Assembly (NCBI RefSeq): GCF_033449965.1
Contig: NZ_CP137761.1
Coordinates: 1,178,001-1,242,000 of the forward strand
Direction of reading: 5' to 3'
Origin: Bacillus sp. T3
GTDB taxonomy: Bacteria; Bacillota; Bacilli; Bacillales; Cytobacillaceae
DNA: 64,000 bases
The position numbers and the translations under genes are program-made. The notes beneath the pieces are model-generated. The model was not told the DNA's origin. It worked only from the letters and a program-made list of their open reading frames with translations, and searched no databases. Below are positions 17,668-26,707 of this stretch, piece after piece. Position 1 is the stretch's first letter; every line of letters starts with the position of its first letter.

Positions 17668-18429
17668 ATGGCTGAACAAAAAACAGTTCGTTTTGTTATC
17701 ACTCGACAAGATGGCCCAAATTCTTCCCCTTATACGGAAGAATTTGAAATTCCATATCGTCCGAATATGAATGTAATTTCCTCTTTAATGGAAATTCGTC
17801 GTAATCCGGTCAATGTTAAAGGAGAAAAAACAACTCCTATTGCATGGGATATGAACTGTTTGGAGGAAGTTTGTGGTGCTTGCTCGATGGTGGTCAATGG
17901 TAAACCACGCCAGTCTTGTACTGCTCTAATTGATCAATTAGAACAGCCAGTAAGACTCGAGCCAATGCGCACATTCCCGGTTGTTCGTGACCTACAGGTT
18001 GACAGAAGCCGGATGTTTGATTCCTTGAAAAAGGTAAAAGCATGGATTCCAATCGATGGAACATATGATTTAGGTCCTGGACCTCGTATGCCAGAAGTGA
18101 AACGTCAATGGGCATATGAATTATCAAAATGTATGACTTGTGGAGTATGTTTGGAAGCTTGTCCAAATGTAAACAGTAAATCTGCTTTTATTGGACCTCA
18201 ACCATTGTCACAAGTTCGTTTATTTAACGCTCATCCAACAGGGGCAATGAACCGTGGTGAACGTCTAGCTGCTATTATGGACGAAGGTGGATTAACAAAT
18301 TGTGGTAACTCACAAAACTGCGTTCAATCCTGTCCAAAAGGCATTCCATTGACAACTTCAATCGCTTCTTTGAATCGTGATACAACGATTCAATCATTCC
18401 GTAATTTCTTCGGAAGCGATCAAGTTTAA
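17668..18429 (+). CDS. sdhB: Succinate dehydrogenase iron-sulfur subunit
   Basis: 253 residues. The N-terminal [2Fe-2S] ferredoxin-like domain has CLEEVCGACSM and a fourth cysteine in PRQSC. The C-terminal domain has CMTCGVCLEACP and CGNSQNCVQSCP for the [4Fe-4S] and [3Fe-4S] clusters. It carries electrons from the FAD of SdhA to the hemes of SdhC. Start ATG 17668 lies 6 nt after sdhA, with GGGGAG overlapping the sdhA stop region. Last gene of the operon. Confidence 0.97.
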   Translation: MAEQKTVRFVITRQDGPNSSPYTEEFEIPYRPNMNVISSLMEIRRNPVNVKGEKTTPIAWDMNCLEEVCGACSMVVNGKPRQSCTALIDQLEQPVRLEPMRTFPVVRDLQVDRSRMFDSLKKVKAWIPIDGTYDLGPGPRMPEVKRQWAYELSKCMTCGVCLEACPNVNSKSAFIGPQPLSQVRLFNAHPTGAMNRGERLAAIMDEGGLTNCGNSQNCVQSCPKGIPLTTSIASLNRDTTIQSFRNFFGSDQV

Positions 18430-18441
18430 TAAATGATGCTG

Positions 18442-18470
18442 CCCTTTTCCGTAACGGAAAAGGGTTTTTT
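18442..18470 (+). terminator. Terminator after sdhB
   Basis: CCCTTTTCCG-taa-CGGAAAAGGG followed by TTTTTT. Confidence 0.93.
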
Positions 18471-18653
18471 ATAGGTTATAAGTTTGTAAGACGGGTAGAA
18501 AAAGGCTCGATTAAACAAAAATAGCCTGGCTTTTAATAAACTGATAAAATAGAACTAGAAGAAATGCTGCTCTTTGTCAATTAAATAAAAAAAGGTAAGC
18601 CTATTTTTTGCAAATAAATCACAAAAAGCGCTCTCTTTCAAGGAAAATTAGTC

Positions 18654-18681
18654 ACTCGATAACTTTTTCTTACATATGATA
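18654..18681 (+). promoter_or_regulatory. SigK-type promoter of gerE
   Basis: CATATGATA (18673-18681) matches the SigK -10 consensus CATANNNTA, with AC 17 bp upstream (18654-18655). gerE is SigK-dependent in B. subtilis, which fits. The rest of the sdhB-gerE gap shows only A/T-rich sequence. Confidence 0.75.
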
Positions 18682-18745
18682 TCGTGACTAAATATATACC
18701 CACCCCGCGGTTCATAGCTGGCGAAGGCAAGGAGGGTTACAGTAC

Positions 18746-18970
18746 TTGAAGGAGAATGAATATACTCACAAGCCATTACTTACCAAACGTGAAAGAGAAG
18801 TGTTCGAACTGTTAGTCCAAGACAAAACCACAAAAGAGATCGCTAGTGAATTATTTATAAGCGAAAAAACAGTTCGAAATCATATTTCGAATGCCATGCA
18901 AAAGCTTGGTGTTAAGGGGCGTTCACAAGCTGTTGTAGAGCTCCTTCGTATGGGAGAGCTAGAGCTTTAA
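18746..18970 (+). CDS. gerE: Spore germination/late sporulation regulator GerE
   Basis: 74 residues. Apart from the first ten or so residues it is essentially the B. subtilis GerE sequence: a stand-alone LuxR-type helix-turn-helix (LTKREREVFELLVQDKTTKE; VRNHISNAMQKLGVKGR). GerE is the last mother-cell transcription factor and controls coat genes with SigK. Start TTG 18746 has AAGGAGGG 9 nt upstream. A SigK-like promoter is present. It is one of the clearest signs that this is an endospore former. Confidence 0.96.
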   Translation: MKENEYTHKPLLTKREREVFELLVQDKTTKEIASELFISEKTVRNHISNAMQKLGVKGRSQAVVELLRMGELEL

Positions 18971-19130
18971 TGAAGACCGGCTTACCTTTACAGGGAGGCC
19001 GGTTAACATATTTTTGATAGGGTATGGTTATCACCGTTTATTGGCTATTATTGTTGCTTGAAATTTTTATTCAAAAGATAGAAAATAAGAGAAACGTCGG
19101 AGTCGTCAAGTTTATATGGGAGATGGGATT

Positions 19131-19580
19131 ATGGGATTTGATGATAAAGTTCAAATGAACAATGTGGCTGACGTTGAAAAGGATTTACGATACATATCAG
19201 GAATCATTAAACAAAAGGGACGAGAAATCCTTAACAACTATACAATTACTCCACCGCAATTCGTTGCATTGCAATGGTTGTTTGAAGATGGAGATATGAC
19301 TATCGGTGAGCTTTCATCGAAAATGTTTTTAGCCTGCAGTACAACGACGGATCTGGTTGATCGAATGGAAAAAAATAATTTGGTTTTGCGTGAGAAAGAT
19401 CCTGCCGATCGTCGAGTAGTACGCATCCACTTATTAAAAGAAGGTTTGCGAATAATTGAAGAAGTAATTATAAAGAGACAAGACTATTTAAAAGAAGTTT
19501 TAAGAAATTTTACAACCGAAGAAATTTGTAGCTTACGTACAAATTTAATAAAATTGCACCAAGGTATGCGAGAAGAATGA
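19131..19580 (+). CDS. ysmB: MarR family transcriptional regulator
   Basis: 149 residues with a MarR winged helix: LTTREL-like region FEDGDMTIGELSSKMFLACS, STTTDLVDRMEKNNLV, and the wing REKDPADRRVVRIHL. It occupies the ysmB slot between gerE and racE, as in B. subtilis. Ligand and targets are unknown. Start ATG 19131 is preferred because GGGAG lies 8 nt upstream; an in-frame ATG at 19116 lacks a well-spaced site. The gap to racE is only 11 nt, so the two are probably co-transcribed. Confidence 0.88.
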   Translation: MGFDDKVQMNNVADVEKDLRYISGIIKQKGREILNNYTITPPQFVALQWLFEDGDMTIGELSSKMFLACSTTTDLVDRMEKNNLVLREKDPADRRVVRIHLLKEGLRIIEEVIIKRQDYLKEVLRNFTTEEICSLRTNLIKLHQGMREE

Positions 19581-19591
19581 GGCGATAAGTT

Positions 19592-20407
19592 TTGAATACA
19601 CCAATTGGTATTATTGATTCAGGAGTCGGCGGGTTAACCGTTGCAAAAGAAGTAATGAGACAGCTTCCAAATGAAAATATTGTTTATTTGGGCGACACTG
19701 CTCGTTGTCCTTATGGGCCACGGCCTAGTGAAGAAGTGCGACTGTTCACTTGGCAAATGACCCATTTTTTATTGCGAAAAGACATAAAAATGCTCGTGAT
19801 CGCCTGCAACACGGCAACAGCAGTCGTCTTAGAGGAAATAAGCAATAAGCTGCCGATTCCTGTAATTGGTGTTATCTACCCGGGATCTAGAGCCGCGCTC
19901 AAGCACACTCATAATCATAAAATCGGGATTATTGGGACAGAAGGAACGGTTAAAAGCAAAGCATATGATAAAGCATTAAAATCATTAAATAAGCAAATTC
20001 AAGTAAAGAGCCTCGCTTGCCCTAAGTTTGTACCGCTGGTAGAAAGTGGTGAATACTCGGGCTCGGTTGCAAAGAAAATGGTTGCAGAAACCCTGCAACC
20101 ATTGCGTAAAAGCGAAATTGATACATTAATTTTAGGTTGCACTCATTATCCACTTCTTGATCCTGTTATTAAAAATGTAATGGGGAAAGGGGTTAGTGTT
20201 ATCAGTTCTGGTGAAGAAACTGCCCGTGAAGTTAGTACAATCCTGTCCTATAAAGGAATCCTTAATGAAAGTGAAGTTGAGCCAAAGCATGAGTTTTACA
20301 CTACAGGTTCAAGTACAATTTTTGCAAAAATAGCTTCAGAGTGGCTGGAGCGACCAATAGAAGTAGTAGAAACAATTAAATTAGGAAAACGGTTTGAATC
20401 ATATTAG
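19592..20407 (+). CDS. racE: Glutamate racemase
   Basis: 271 residues. It supplies D-glutamate for peptidoglycan. Catalytic cysteines are visible in VIACNTATAVV and ILGCTHYPLL. The N-terminal IGIIDSGVGGLTV and YLGDTARCPYGPR are diagnostic of MurI/RacE. Start TTG 19592 with GAGGCGAT upstream. The terminator stem overlaps the last codons. The gene is present once in this window; a second paralogue (yrpC) occurs in B. subtilis. Confidence 0.96.
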   Translation: MNTPIGIIDSGVGGLTVAKEVMRQLPNENIVYLGDTARCPYGPRPSEEVRLFTWQMTHFLLRKDIKMLVIACNTATAVVLEEISNKLPIPVIGVIYPGSRAALKHTHNHKIGIIGTEGTVKSKAYDKALKSLNKQIQVKSLACPKFVPLVESGEYSGSVAKKMVAETLQPLRKSEIDTLILGCTHYPLLDPVIKNVMGKGVSVISSGEETAREVSTILSYKGILNESEVEPKHEFYTTGSSTIFAKIASEWLERPIEVVETIKLGKRFESY

Positions 20408-20425
20408 ATTCAAGCCGTTTTTTTA
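20387..20425 (+). terminator. Terminator overlapping the racE 3' end
   Basis: AAACGGTTTGAATC-atatta-GATTCAAGCCGTTT followed by TTTT; the left arm is coding. Confidence 0.92.
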
Positions 20426-20438
20426 TTGTAAAAATAGT

Positions 20439-20543
20439 CTGTTGATTTCCGCTCCAGGTGTTCCCTTTCCGCGACACCTTCTCCCGCAGGAGTCTCGCAC
20501 CTTCCGCTCCAATCAACAGATTGTCCAAAAATCAATAACGTTA
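20439..20543 (-). repeat. Dispersed palindromic element, copy 3 (internally deleted)
   Basis: About 105 bp, minus orientation. CTGTTGATTTCCGCTCCAGG, then CCCTTTCCGCG joined directly to ACACCTTCTCCCGCAGGAGT, and CCGCTCCAATCAACAG. The piece between the two GC-rich blocks is missing relative to copy 1. Confidence 0.82.
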
Positions 20544-20672
20544 TTTCTCACATTTTTTTGTAGACAGTTTGAAATCCTTTATTTGTTTTGTCCAAAAATC
20601 TTTCACTAAGACGGTCTAAAATTGAAAAAGGCTCGTATATATGTAGTACAAACTGTCTTAGGAGGTATTATA

Positions 20673-21758
20673 ATGTCTTTAAATAAAAGTACATGTTTTA
20701 TTTCTGCTGTCTTCATTTTGTCAATGCTTCTAACGGGCTGCGGATTGCTGGGTGGAGAGGAAAAAAAGCAAATGGATCCTCCTCAAGAAGTAACATATGA
20801 AGATAAGGGAACGATTGATACAAAAGAAACAACTAAAGTGACAGAATCGACGAAAAAACAGTCGGCAAAAGAAAAGGAAGAAGCAAATACGACTGTAATG
20901 ACAGAACTATATTTGCTCGATAAAGAAGGCTATGTCGTTCCGCAAACGATTGCGCTTCCGAAAACGGCTGGAATTGCCAAGCAAGCCATTGAACACCTCG
21001 TCATCAATGGTCCTGTTTCGGAAATGCTTCCGAATGGTTTTCAAGCAGTGATCCCGGCGGATACACAAGTATCAGTAGATATTAAAGACGGAGTGGCAGT
21101 CGTCGACTTCTCGAAGGAATTTGCAAATTATAAAAAAGATCAGGAGTTGAAAATTCTTCAAGCGATTACTTGGACACTTACGCAATTTGACTCAGTTAAC
21201 TCAGTTAAAATACAAATGAATGGCAAACAATTAAACGAAATGCCTGTAAATGGTACGCCGATAAGTGATAAACAAAATCGTGCCACTGGGATTAATATCG
21301 ATGCGAAAGATGTAGTGGATCTTGCCAATACAAAGGCAGTAACAGTCTATTTCGTTGGTGGAGAAGCTGGAGACTATTATTATGTACCAGTCACTCGACG
21401 GGTTGATAATAAAGAAAAGGATAATATTAAAGCTGCGATTGAAGAATTAGTAAAGGGTCCTAGCTATACAACAAACTTACTATCAGAGTTTGATGCAGGA
21501 GTCGCATTATTAGATGATCCTAAGATTGAAAATGGTAAAGTTACCTTAAACTTTAATGAAGCCATTTTCGGAAGTTTTAAAGAAAAAATAATTTCTGATC
21601 ATTTATTAAATGCCTTAGTGTTAACTTTAACTGAGCAAAAAGGGATTGAAAGCGTTGCGGTGAAGGTTAAAGGAAAAGCGGAGCTTGTAACAGAAAAGGG
21701 AGAAAAACTTTCAGAACCCGTAACACGACCTGAAAATGTCAATACAGGTAGTTTTTAA
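20673..21758 (+). CDS. gerM: Spore germination/sporulation lipoprotein GerM
   Basis: 361 residues. A lipoprotein signal peptide (hydrophobic FILSMLLTGCG with the lipobox LTGC) is followed by a charged linker and two GerMN domains (residues ~80-210 and ~225-345), recognisable by VYFVGGEAGDYYYVPVTRRV and AIEELVKGP. GerM is needed for septal peptidoglycan remodelling and efficient engulfment and germination in B. subtilis. Start ATG 20673 with TAGGAGGT at 7 nt; the longer ORF start at 20622 would put residues before the signal peptide. The junction to rph carries a hairpin. Confidence 0.93.
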   Translation: MSLNKSTCFISAVFILSMLLTGCGLLGGEEKKQMDPPQEVTYEDKGTIDTKETTKVTESTKKQSAKEKEEANTTVMTELYLLDKEGYVVPQTIALPKTAGIAKQAIEHLVINGPVSEMLPNGFQAVIPADTQVSVDIKDGVAVVDFSKEFANYKKDQELKILQAITWTLTQFDSVNSVKIQMNGKQLNEMPVNGTPISDKQNRATGINIDAKDVVDLANTKAVTVYFVGGEAGDYYYVPVTRRVDNKEKDNIKAAIEELVKGPSYTTNLLSEFDAGVALLDDPKIENGKVTLNFNEAIFGSFKEKIISDHLLNALVLTLTEQKGIESVAVKVKGKAELVTEKGEKLSEPVTRPENVNTGSF

Positions 21759-21798
21759 AAATAGATATTTGATATACTATATATTGGGACATTAAAGG

Positions 21799-21830
21799 GG
21801 TTGGCATCTTTTTGCCAACTCTTCTTTATT
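21799..21830 (+). terminator. Hairpin between gerM and rph
   Basis: GTTGGCA-tcttt-TTGCCAAC followed by TCTTCTTTATTT. The interrupted T-run makes it a weak terminator or attenuator. Confidence 0.55.
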
Positions 21831-21880
21831 TAATGGCAAGCTATGTTAATGAATATTGTTAATTTTGAGGAGGATAAAAA

Positions 21881-22625
21881 ATGCGTGTTGATGGACGTGA
21901 GAATACACAGCTTAGATCTGTTACGATAGAACCAAATTATTTAAAGCACCCAGAAGGTTCAGTATTAATATCAGTTGGAGATACAAAGGTAATATGTAAC
22001 GCTAGCATAGAGGAGCGTGTTCCTCCTTTTATGAGAAATACGGGTAAGGGATGGATTACAGCAGAATATTCGATGCTACCTAGAGCGACAGAACAACGCA
22101 ATATCCGCGAATCCTCAAAAGGGAAGGTAACAGGCAGAACAATGGAAATCCAACGCTTAATTGGTCGCGCGTTACGTGCTGTTGTCGATTTGGAAGCATT
22201 AGGAGAAAGAACGATTTGGATTGACTGTGACGTGATCCAAGCAGATGGTGGGACACGAACAGCATCGATAACGGGAGCATTTGTTGCAATGTCAATAGCA
22301 GTAAATAAGCTCTTACAAGAAAAGAAACTTGCGAAACTGCCAATTATCGACTATTTAGCAGCTACTAGTGTTGGTGTCTTACCAGAGGGAAATGTTATTC
22401 TTGATTTAAATTACATAGAAGACTCACAAGCCGCTGTTGATATGAATGTGGTCATGACCTGGTAAGGGTGAGTTTGTAGAATTACAAGGAACCGGCGAGG
22501 AATCGACTTTTACCTATAGTCAGTTACAGGAACTATTAGCTGCAGCGCAAACAGGTTTAAACGAATTGTTTACCATTCAACAAGAAGCAGTTGGAGGTAG
22601 CATTGCCGCGAATATTGGTCAGTAA
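21881..22625 (+). CDS. rph: Ribonuclease PH, frame broken once in this sequence
   Basis: Phosphorolytic 3'-5' exoribonuclease that trims tRNA 3' ends. N-terminal MRVDGRENTQLRSV, then GWITAEYSMLPRAT, GRTMEIQRLIGRALRAVVD (in part) and the phosphate-binding DCDVIQADGGTRTASI. At 22458-22462 (CCTGG) the frame shifts +1 and stops. Reading CCGG gives MTGKGEFVELQGTGE and continues to the TAA at 22623-22625, a 247-residue protein, the normal length. Sequence error is the likely cause. The gene heads rph-rdgB-ysnB as in B. subtilis. Confidence 0.92.
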
Positions 22626-22677
22626 GTTATTTTTCAATCGTGCAAAGTGATAACTGCGTTTTACAGGGGGGATAAAT

Positions 22678-23288
22678 ATGAAGGAAATCATAATTGCAAC
22701 AAAGAATGCCGGGAAAGCAAAGGAATTTCAGCAAATGTTTGAACCAAGAGGATACAAAGTGTTAACTCTACTTGATTTTCCTGAACTAGAGGATGTGGAG
22801 GAAACTGGGACTACCTTCGAAGAAAATGCAAAAATTAAAGCAGAACAAATTTCTCAAACTTTAGGAAAAATGGCCATCGCTGATGATTCTGGACTTGAAG
22901 TGGATGCGCTGGATGGAAAGCCAGGGTGTTTTCTGCTCGCTATGCAGGTGTTGCCAAAAATGACGAAGCAAATATTGATAAGGTGTTAGAAGAACTTACA
23001 GGTGTACCTGATAACGCGAGAACAGCTAGGTTCTATTGTGCACTGGCGATTGCAGTCCCTGGCAGACAAACGGCCACAGTCCACGGAACTTGTGAGGGTG
23101 TCATTTTACACGAGCGAAAAGGTACAAATGGTTTCGGTTATGATCCAATTTTCTTTTCACTCGATGAAAATCGTTCCATGGCCGAGCTATCGAGTGCGGA
23201 AAAAAATCGTATAAGTCATCGTGGCAAAGCACTGAACAAGCTAAATGAGCAATTTAATACTCTTTTTGAAAAGGAAGAGAAACGATGA
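22678..23288 (+). CDS. rdgB: RdgB/HAM1 family non-canonical purine NTP pyrophosphatase, frame broken once
   Basis: Hydrolyses XTP, ITP and dITP to keep them out of nucleic acids. Motifs: IATKNAGKAKEF at the N-terminus, IADDSGLEVDALDG, then after the break SARYAGVAKND and the C-terminal GTNGFGYDPIF. The frame changes at CCAGGG (22921-22926). The family expects KPGVFSARY, so one base is missing here, unlike the +1 cases elsewhere. Restored length is about 203 residues. It overlaps ysnB by 4 nt (ATGA), indicating translational coupling. Confidence 0.9.
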
Positions 23289-23809
23289 CCAAAATTTTGA
23301 TTGTAAGCGACAGCCATCGTTGGATAGACGAGCTTGATTCGATTAAAAAAAGGCATCAGGCTGAAGTTGACTTGATGATTCATTGTGGTGATTCTGAGCT
23401 TGAAGCTGATCAGCCTGAAATGGAACGGTTTATTACGGTAAGAGGAAATTGTGATTATGAAGATAAATTTCCAGAGGAAGCAGAAGTTAACGTTGGAGGG
23501 CATAAAATATTCATCACTCATGGACATCTTTTTGCGGTTAAATCAACGATAATGAATCTAAATTACCGTGCTCAGGAGTTAGGGGCGAATATTGTTTGCT
23601 TTGGCCACTCACACTATCTTGGCATGGAGCAGATTGATCATACACTCTTTATCAATCCTGGTAGTATTAGGCTGCCTCGCGGGCGTAAGGAACGGACCTA
23701 TTGCATATTGGAACTAATAGATAATAAGGCTGATGTAACAGTTTACGATCTTAATGATGGAGAACTTGAAGAGCTTAGACGAAGTTTTATTCTTTCCAAC
23801 GATGCATAA
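23285..23809 (+). CDS. ysnB: Metallophosphoesterase, YfcE/MJ0936 family
   Basis: 174 residues. Calcineurin-like phosphodiesterase with the motif series VSDSHRW, HCGDSE, RGNCD, THGHL and GHSHY that ligates two metals. Substrate in the cell is not known. It overlaps the end of rdgB by 4 nt and ends the rph-rdgB-ysnB unit, as in B. subtilis. Confidence 0.92.
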   Translation: MTKILIVSDSHRWIDELDSIKKRHQAEVDLMIHCGDSELEADQPEMERFITVRGNCDYEDKFPEEAEVNVGGHKIFITHGHLFAVKSTIMNLNYRAQELGANIVCFGHSHYLGMEQIDHTLFINPGSIRLPRGRKERTYCILELIDNKADVTVYDLNDGELEELRRSFILSNDA

Positions 23810-23821
23810 TTTTTTTATAAT

Positions 23822-23851
23822 AAAGAGGAAGGATTGATTCTTTCCTCTTTC
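23822..23851 (+). terminator. Hairpin after ysnB
   Basis: AAAGAGGAA-(ggattgattc)-TTTCCTCTTT. No T-run follows directly on the plus strand, so termination efficiency is doubtful. Confidence 0.5.
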
Positions 23852-23874
23852 CTCAAAAAAAAATAATAATTGTG

Positions 23875-23903
23875 TTGACATATATATGTTGAACTAATAT
23901 AAT
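23875..23903 (+). promoter_or_regulatory. Strong SigA promoter of the tRNA-Arg gene
   Basis: Perfect -35 TTGACA (23875-23880), 17-bp spacer, perfect -10 TATAAT (23898-23903). Confidence 0.93.
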
Positions 23904-23953
23904 TAAAAATGTCCTCGTTACGAAGTAGTTTTGTAGCGAGAAGTTAATAAGAT

Positions 23954-24027
<74 letters not shown>

Positions 24028-24035
24028 CTAAAGGA

Positions 24036-24069
24036 AAACGTCATGTCATTAAGACATGACGTTTTTTTT
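24036..24069 (+). terminator. Terminator of the tRNA-Arg gene
   Basis: AAAACGTCATGTC-attaa-GACATGACGTTTT followed by TTTT. Confidence 0.94.
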
Positions 24070-24482
24070 GTAAAAAGGATTAAATATATCTATCGTATGA
24101 TGTTAGGAATTCTGACATACAGTACCGAGTTTCTTCTATTATAATAAATACCCCTATTAAATACTCTATACTTTAAACTTTCTGGTTACATTTATAGATT
24201 AAATTAAAGTAAAGAAGCTTCCGTCTCAAAATCAAATTCAATGAGATCCCATCCTTCATCCAACCAACAAAAAGTCTGAAAAAAACGGTAAATAAATTCT
24301 TTTCCTATTGCTAGCAATTGGCAAAAACGGTGATATATAGCACTTTAGAACTGTAACTAAAAAAACAAAATTAAAAAAAATCAAACTTTTTATAATTTGA
24401 AAGAATGTGAATATATCAACAATGTAAGCGGATTCACTATTCTGAACATATTAAAAAGTTCTAAAAATTAATAAAAATGTAG

Positions 24483-24511
24483 TTGACTAAGGTTAAAAAT
24501 GACGGTAACAT
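24483..24511 (+). promoter_or_regulatory. Candidate promoter of the ilv-leu operon
   Basis: -35 TTGACT (24483-24488), 17-bp spacer, -10 TAACAT (24506-24511, 4 of 6). It would give a leader of about 470 nt before ilvB, close to the roughly 480 nt I recall for B. subtilis ilvB. The sequence between the tRNA terminator and here (24070-24480) is AT-rich with nothing I can name. Confidence 0.55.
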
Positions 24512-24587
24512 TATGCTCAAATATATAAACAAAATATTTCAAATCTAGAAAAATTAATGGCGAAATTTGATGAAATTTCAAAGATAT

Positions 24588-24602
24588 TGTTTTCTGAAAT
24601 TT
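24588..24602 (+). promoter_or_regulatory. Candidate CodY box in the ilv leader
   Basis: TGTTTTCTGAAATTT matches the CodY consensus AATTTTCWGAAAATT except at about three outer positions. CodY represses ilv-leu in B. subtilis when branched-chain amino acids are plentiful. Its place downstream of the proposed promoter would suit a roadblock. Confidence 0.55.
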
Positions 24603-24649
24603 TCATTAATTTATACATTTAGAGTAAACTAATTATTAATTGAATATAC

Positions 24650-24953
24650 GAACACGATGATGAGGATAAGTAATTTTGTGATTAGGGATGTACAGAGAGC
24701 CGGAATAGCTGAGAACCGGTAATCCTTCATAGAATGAACTCACCTCTGAGTATCAGCCTGAAAGAATTTACAAGTAGGGGTGATCGGGTGTTACACACAC
24801 TCGTTACTAAAAAGGAACAGATTAGTTCATAAGAGCACGCGAATGAAACATGCGTGAACAAGGGTGGTACCGTGGAACAGGTTTTCAAAGCCTTTTCATC
24901 CCTTTGCCTATAATATTTAGGCGAGTTGAGGGATGGGAAGGCTTTTTATTTTG
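24650..24953 (+). promoter_or_regulatory. T-box leader (leucine) of the ilv-leu operon
   Basis: Stem I has the AGAGAG bulge and the GCTGAGAACCGG apical region. The specifier region reads GAA-CTC-ACC, giving CTC (Leu) at 24739-24741. It is followed by GCCTGAAAG, the T-box AGGGTGGTACCGTGG (24861-24875) and a terminator (AAAGCCTTTTCATCCCT paired with AGGGATGGGAAGGCTTT, 24887-24953). Uncharged tRNA-Leu would pair with the specifier and the T-box bulge to stop the terminator forming. It controls all seven genes from ilvB to leuD. Confidence 0.93.
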
Positions 24954-24988
24954 AAAAAAAGGATTTGAAAAGAGGGGGTCAACTCACG

Positions 24989-26707
24989 ATGTTGCAAGGA
25001 GCAGCCTTTACAGAATCAAAGGCAATCAAAAAAACGCTAACTGGTGCTGATTTGTTACTAGAAGCGTTGAAAAAAGAAAATGTTGAAGTTATTTTTGGGT
25101 ATCCAGGCGGTGCAGTTCTTCCGATTTACGACAAGCTTTATGATGCAAATATCCTTCATATTTTACCTAGACATGAACAAGGTGGAATTCACGCAGCCGA
25201 AGGTTATGCGCGTATTACTGGCAAACCAGGTGTCGTAATTGCTACCTCAGGTCCAGGAGCTACAAATATTGTAACCGGCCTAGCAGACGCCTTTTTGGAT
25301 TCCTTGCCGCTCGTGGTTTTTACCGGTCAGGTTGCAACTAGTGTAATCGGAACAGACGCTTTTCAAGAAGCGGACATTCTTGGGATTACTACACCGATAA
25401 CGAAGTATAATTATCAAATTCGAAATATTGAGGATATTCCGAGAATCATTAAGGAAGCCTTCTATATTGCATCAAGTGGTCGTCCAGGACCAGTCATAAT
25501 CGATGTACCGAAGGACATTGCGGCTACGATTGTTGAGACTGTTCCAGAAGAAGTGGAAGTTAATCTTCCAGGCTACCAACCAAATCTTCAACCAAATTAC
25601 ATGCAAACTCGTAAATTAGTTGATGCAGTTAGCCAAGCAAAGCGTCCAGTCATTTTAGCAGGTGCGGGCATTCTGCATGCTAAAGCTTCTGAATTATTAA
25701 AACAGTATGCTGAACAACAGCAAATCCCAGTTGTTCACACATTACTTGGGCTAGGTGGTTTCCCGGCAGATCATCCATTATTTTTAGGGATGGGTGGAAT
25801 GCACGGATGCTATACAGCCAATATGGCTTTATACGAAGCGGATTTACTCATTAATATCGGTGCAAGGTTTGATGACCGACTAACTGGAAACCTTCAGCAT
25901 TTCGCTCCGAAAGCAGCGGTTGCTCATATTGATATTGACCCTGCTGAAATTGGAAAGAATGTTCCGACTGAAATTCCAATCGTAGCAGATGCAAAGGCAG
26001 CCTTAAAGCAATTAATTGAACAAAATGGCAAACCACCTGTTCATGAAGATTGGATGGCAACGTTAAACACTTGGAAAGAAAAGCACCCATATCATTATGA
26101 TGGGGACAAAGAGCTTAAACCACAAAGAATTATCGAAATGCTTTATGAAAAAACAAAAGGCGATGCAATCGTTGTAACGGATGTTGGACAGCATCAAATG
26201 TGGGCTGCACAATATTACAAATTTAATAAAGCGGATCGATGGGTTACATCAGGTGGTTTAGGAACAATGGGCTTTGGTCTTCCTGCAAGTGTTGGTGCGC
26301 AGCTGGCTGATCGGGATGCAACGGTATTGTCCATTTCTGGAGACGGCGGCTTCCAAATGTGTACTCAAGAATTAATGGTTATTTCAGAACAAAAATTACC
26401 AATAAAAATCATTATCTTGAATAACCAATCACTAGGAATGGTTAAACAATGGCAAGAGTTATTTTATGAAGAAAGATACTCATACAGCCAAATACCAGCA
26501 CAACCGCAATTTGTTAAGTTAGCAGAAGCATATGGTATTAAAGGCTATACGATTACAACTGAAGAGGAAGCCGAGCGCATCTTGACAGAGGTAATCAATA
26601 GTCCGGAGCCAGTTCTATTAGATTTCAGAATTTCACCGACTGAAAAAGTTTATCCGATGATTGCACCTGGAAAGGGACTTCATGAAATGGTAGGTGTTAA
26701 AGAATGA
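24989..26707 (+). CDS. ilvB: Acetolactate synthase large subunit
   Basis: 572 residues. A ThDP enzyme that condenses two pyruvates (or pyruvate and 2-oxobutyrate) in the first common step of valine, leucine and isoleucine synthesis. Visible: VIFGYPGGAVLPIYD with RHEQGG including the ThDP-activating glutamate, GARFDDRLTG, and the Mg/ThDP motif SGDGGFQMCTQEL...NNQSLGMV. Start ATG 24989 has GAGGGGG upstream; the longer in-frame start at 24926 lies within the T-box terminator. It overlaps ilvH by 4 nt. Confidence 0.96.
   Translation: MLQGAAFTESKAIKKTLTGADLLLEALKKENVEVIFGYPGGAVLPIYDKLYDANILHILPRHEQGGIHAAEGYARITGKPGVVIATSGPGATNIVTGLADAFLDSLPLVVFTGQVATSVIGTDAFQEADILGITTPITKYNYQIRNIEDIPRIIKEAFYIASSGRPGPVIIDVPKDIAATIVETVPEEVEVNLPGYQPNLQPNYMQTRKLVDAVSQAKRPVILAGAGILHAKASELLKQYAEQQQIPVVHTLLGLGGFPADHPLFLGMGGMHGCYTANMALYEADLLINIGARFDDRLTGNLQHFAPKAAVAHIDIDPAEIGKNVPTEIPIVADAKAALKQLIEQNGKPPVHEDWMATLNTWKEKHPYHYDGDKELKPQRIIEMLYEKTKGDAIVVTDVGQHQMWAAQYYKFNKADRWVTSGGLGTMGFGLPASVGAQLADRDATVLSISGDGGFQMCTQELMVISEQKLPIKIIILNNQSLGMVKQWQELFYEERYSYSQIPAQPQFVKLAEAYGIKGYTITTEEEAERILTEVINSPEPVLLDFRISPTEKVYPMIAPGKGLHEMVGVKE

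Noticed and set aside
24926..24988. Longer N-terminus of IlvB
   Set aside because: It would be translated from within the T-box terminator; ATG 24989 has a good ribosome-binding site and matches the family.
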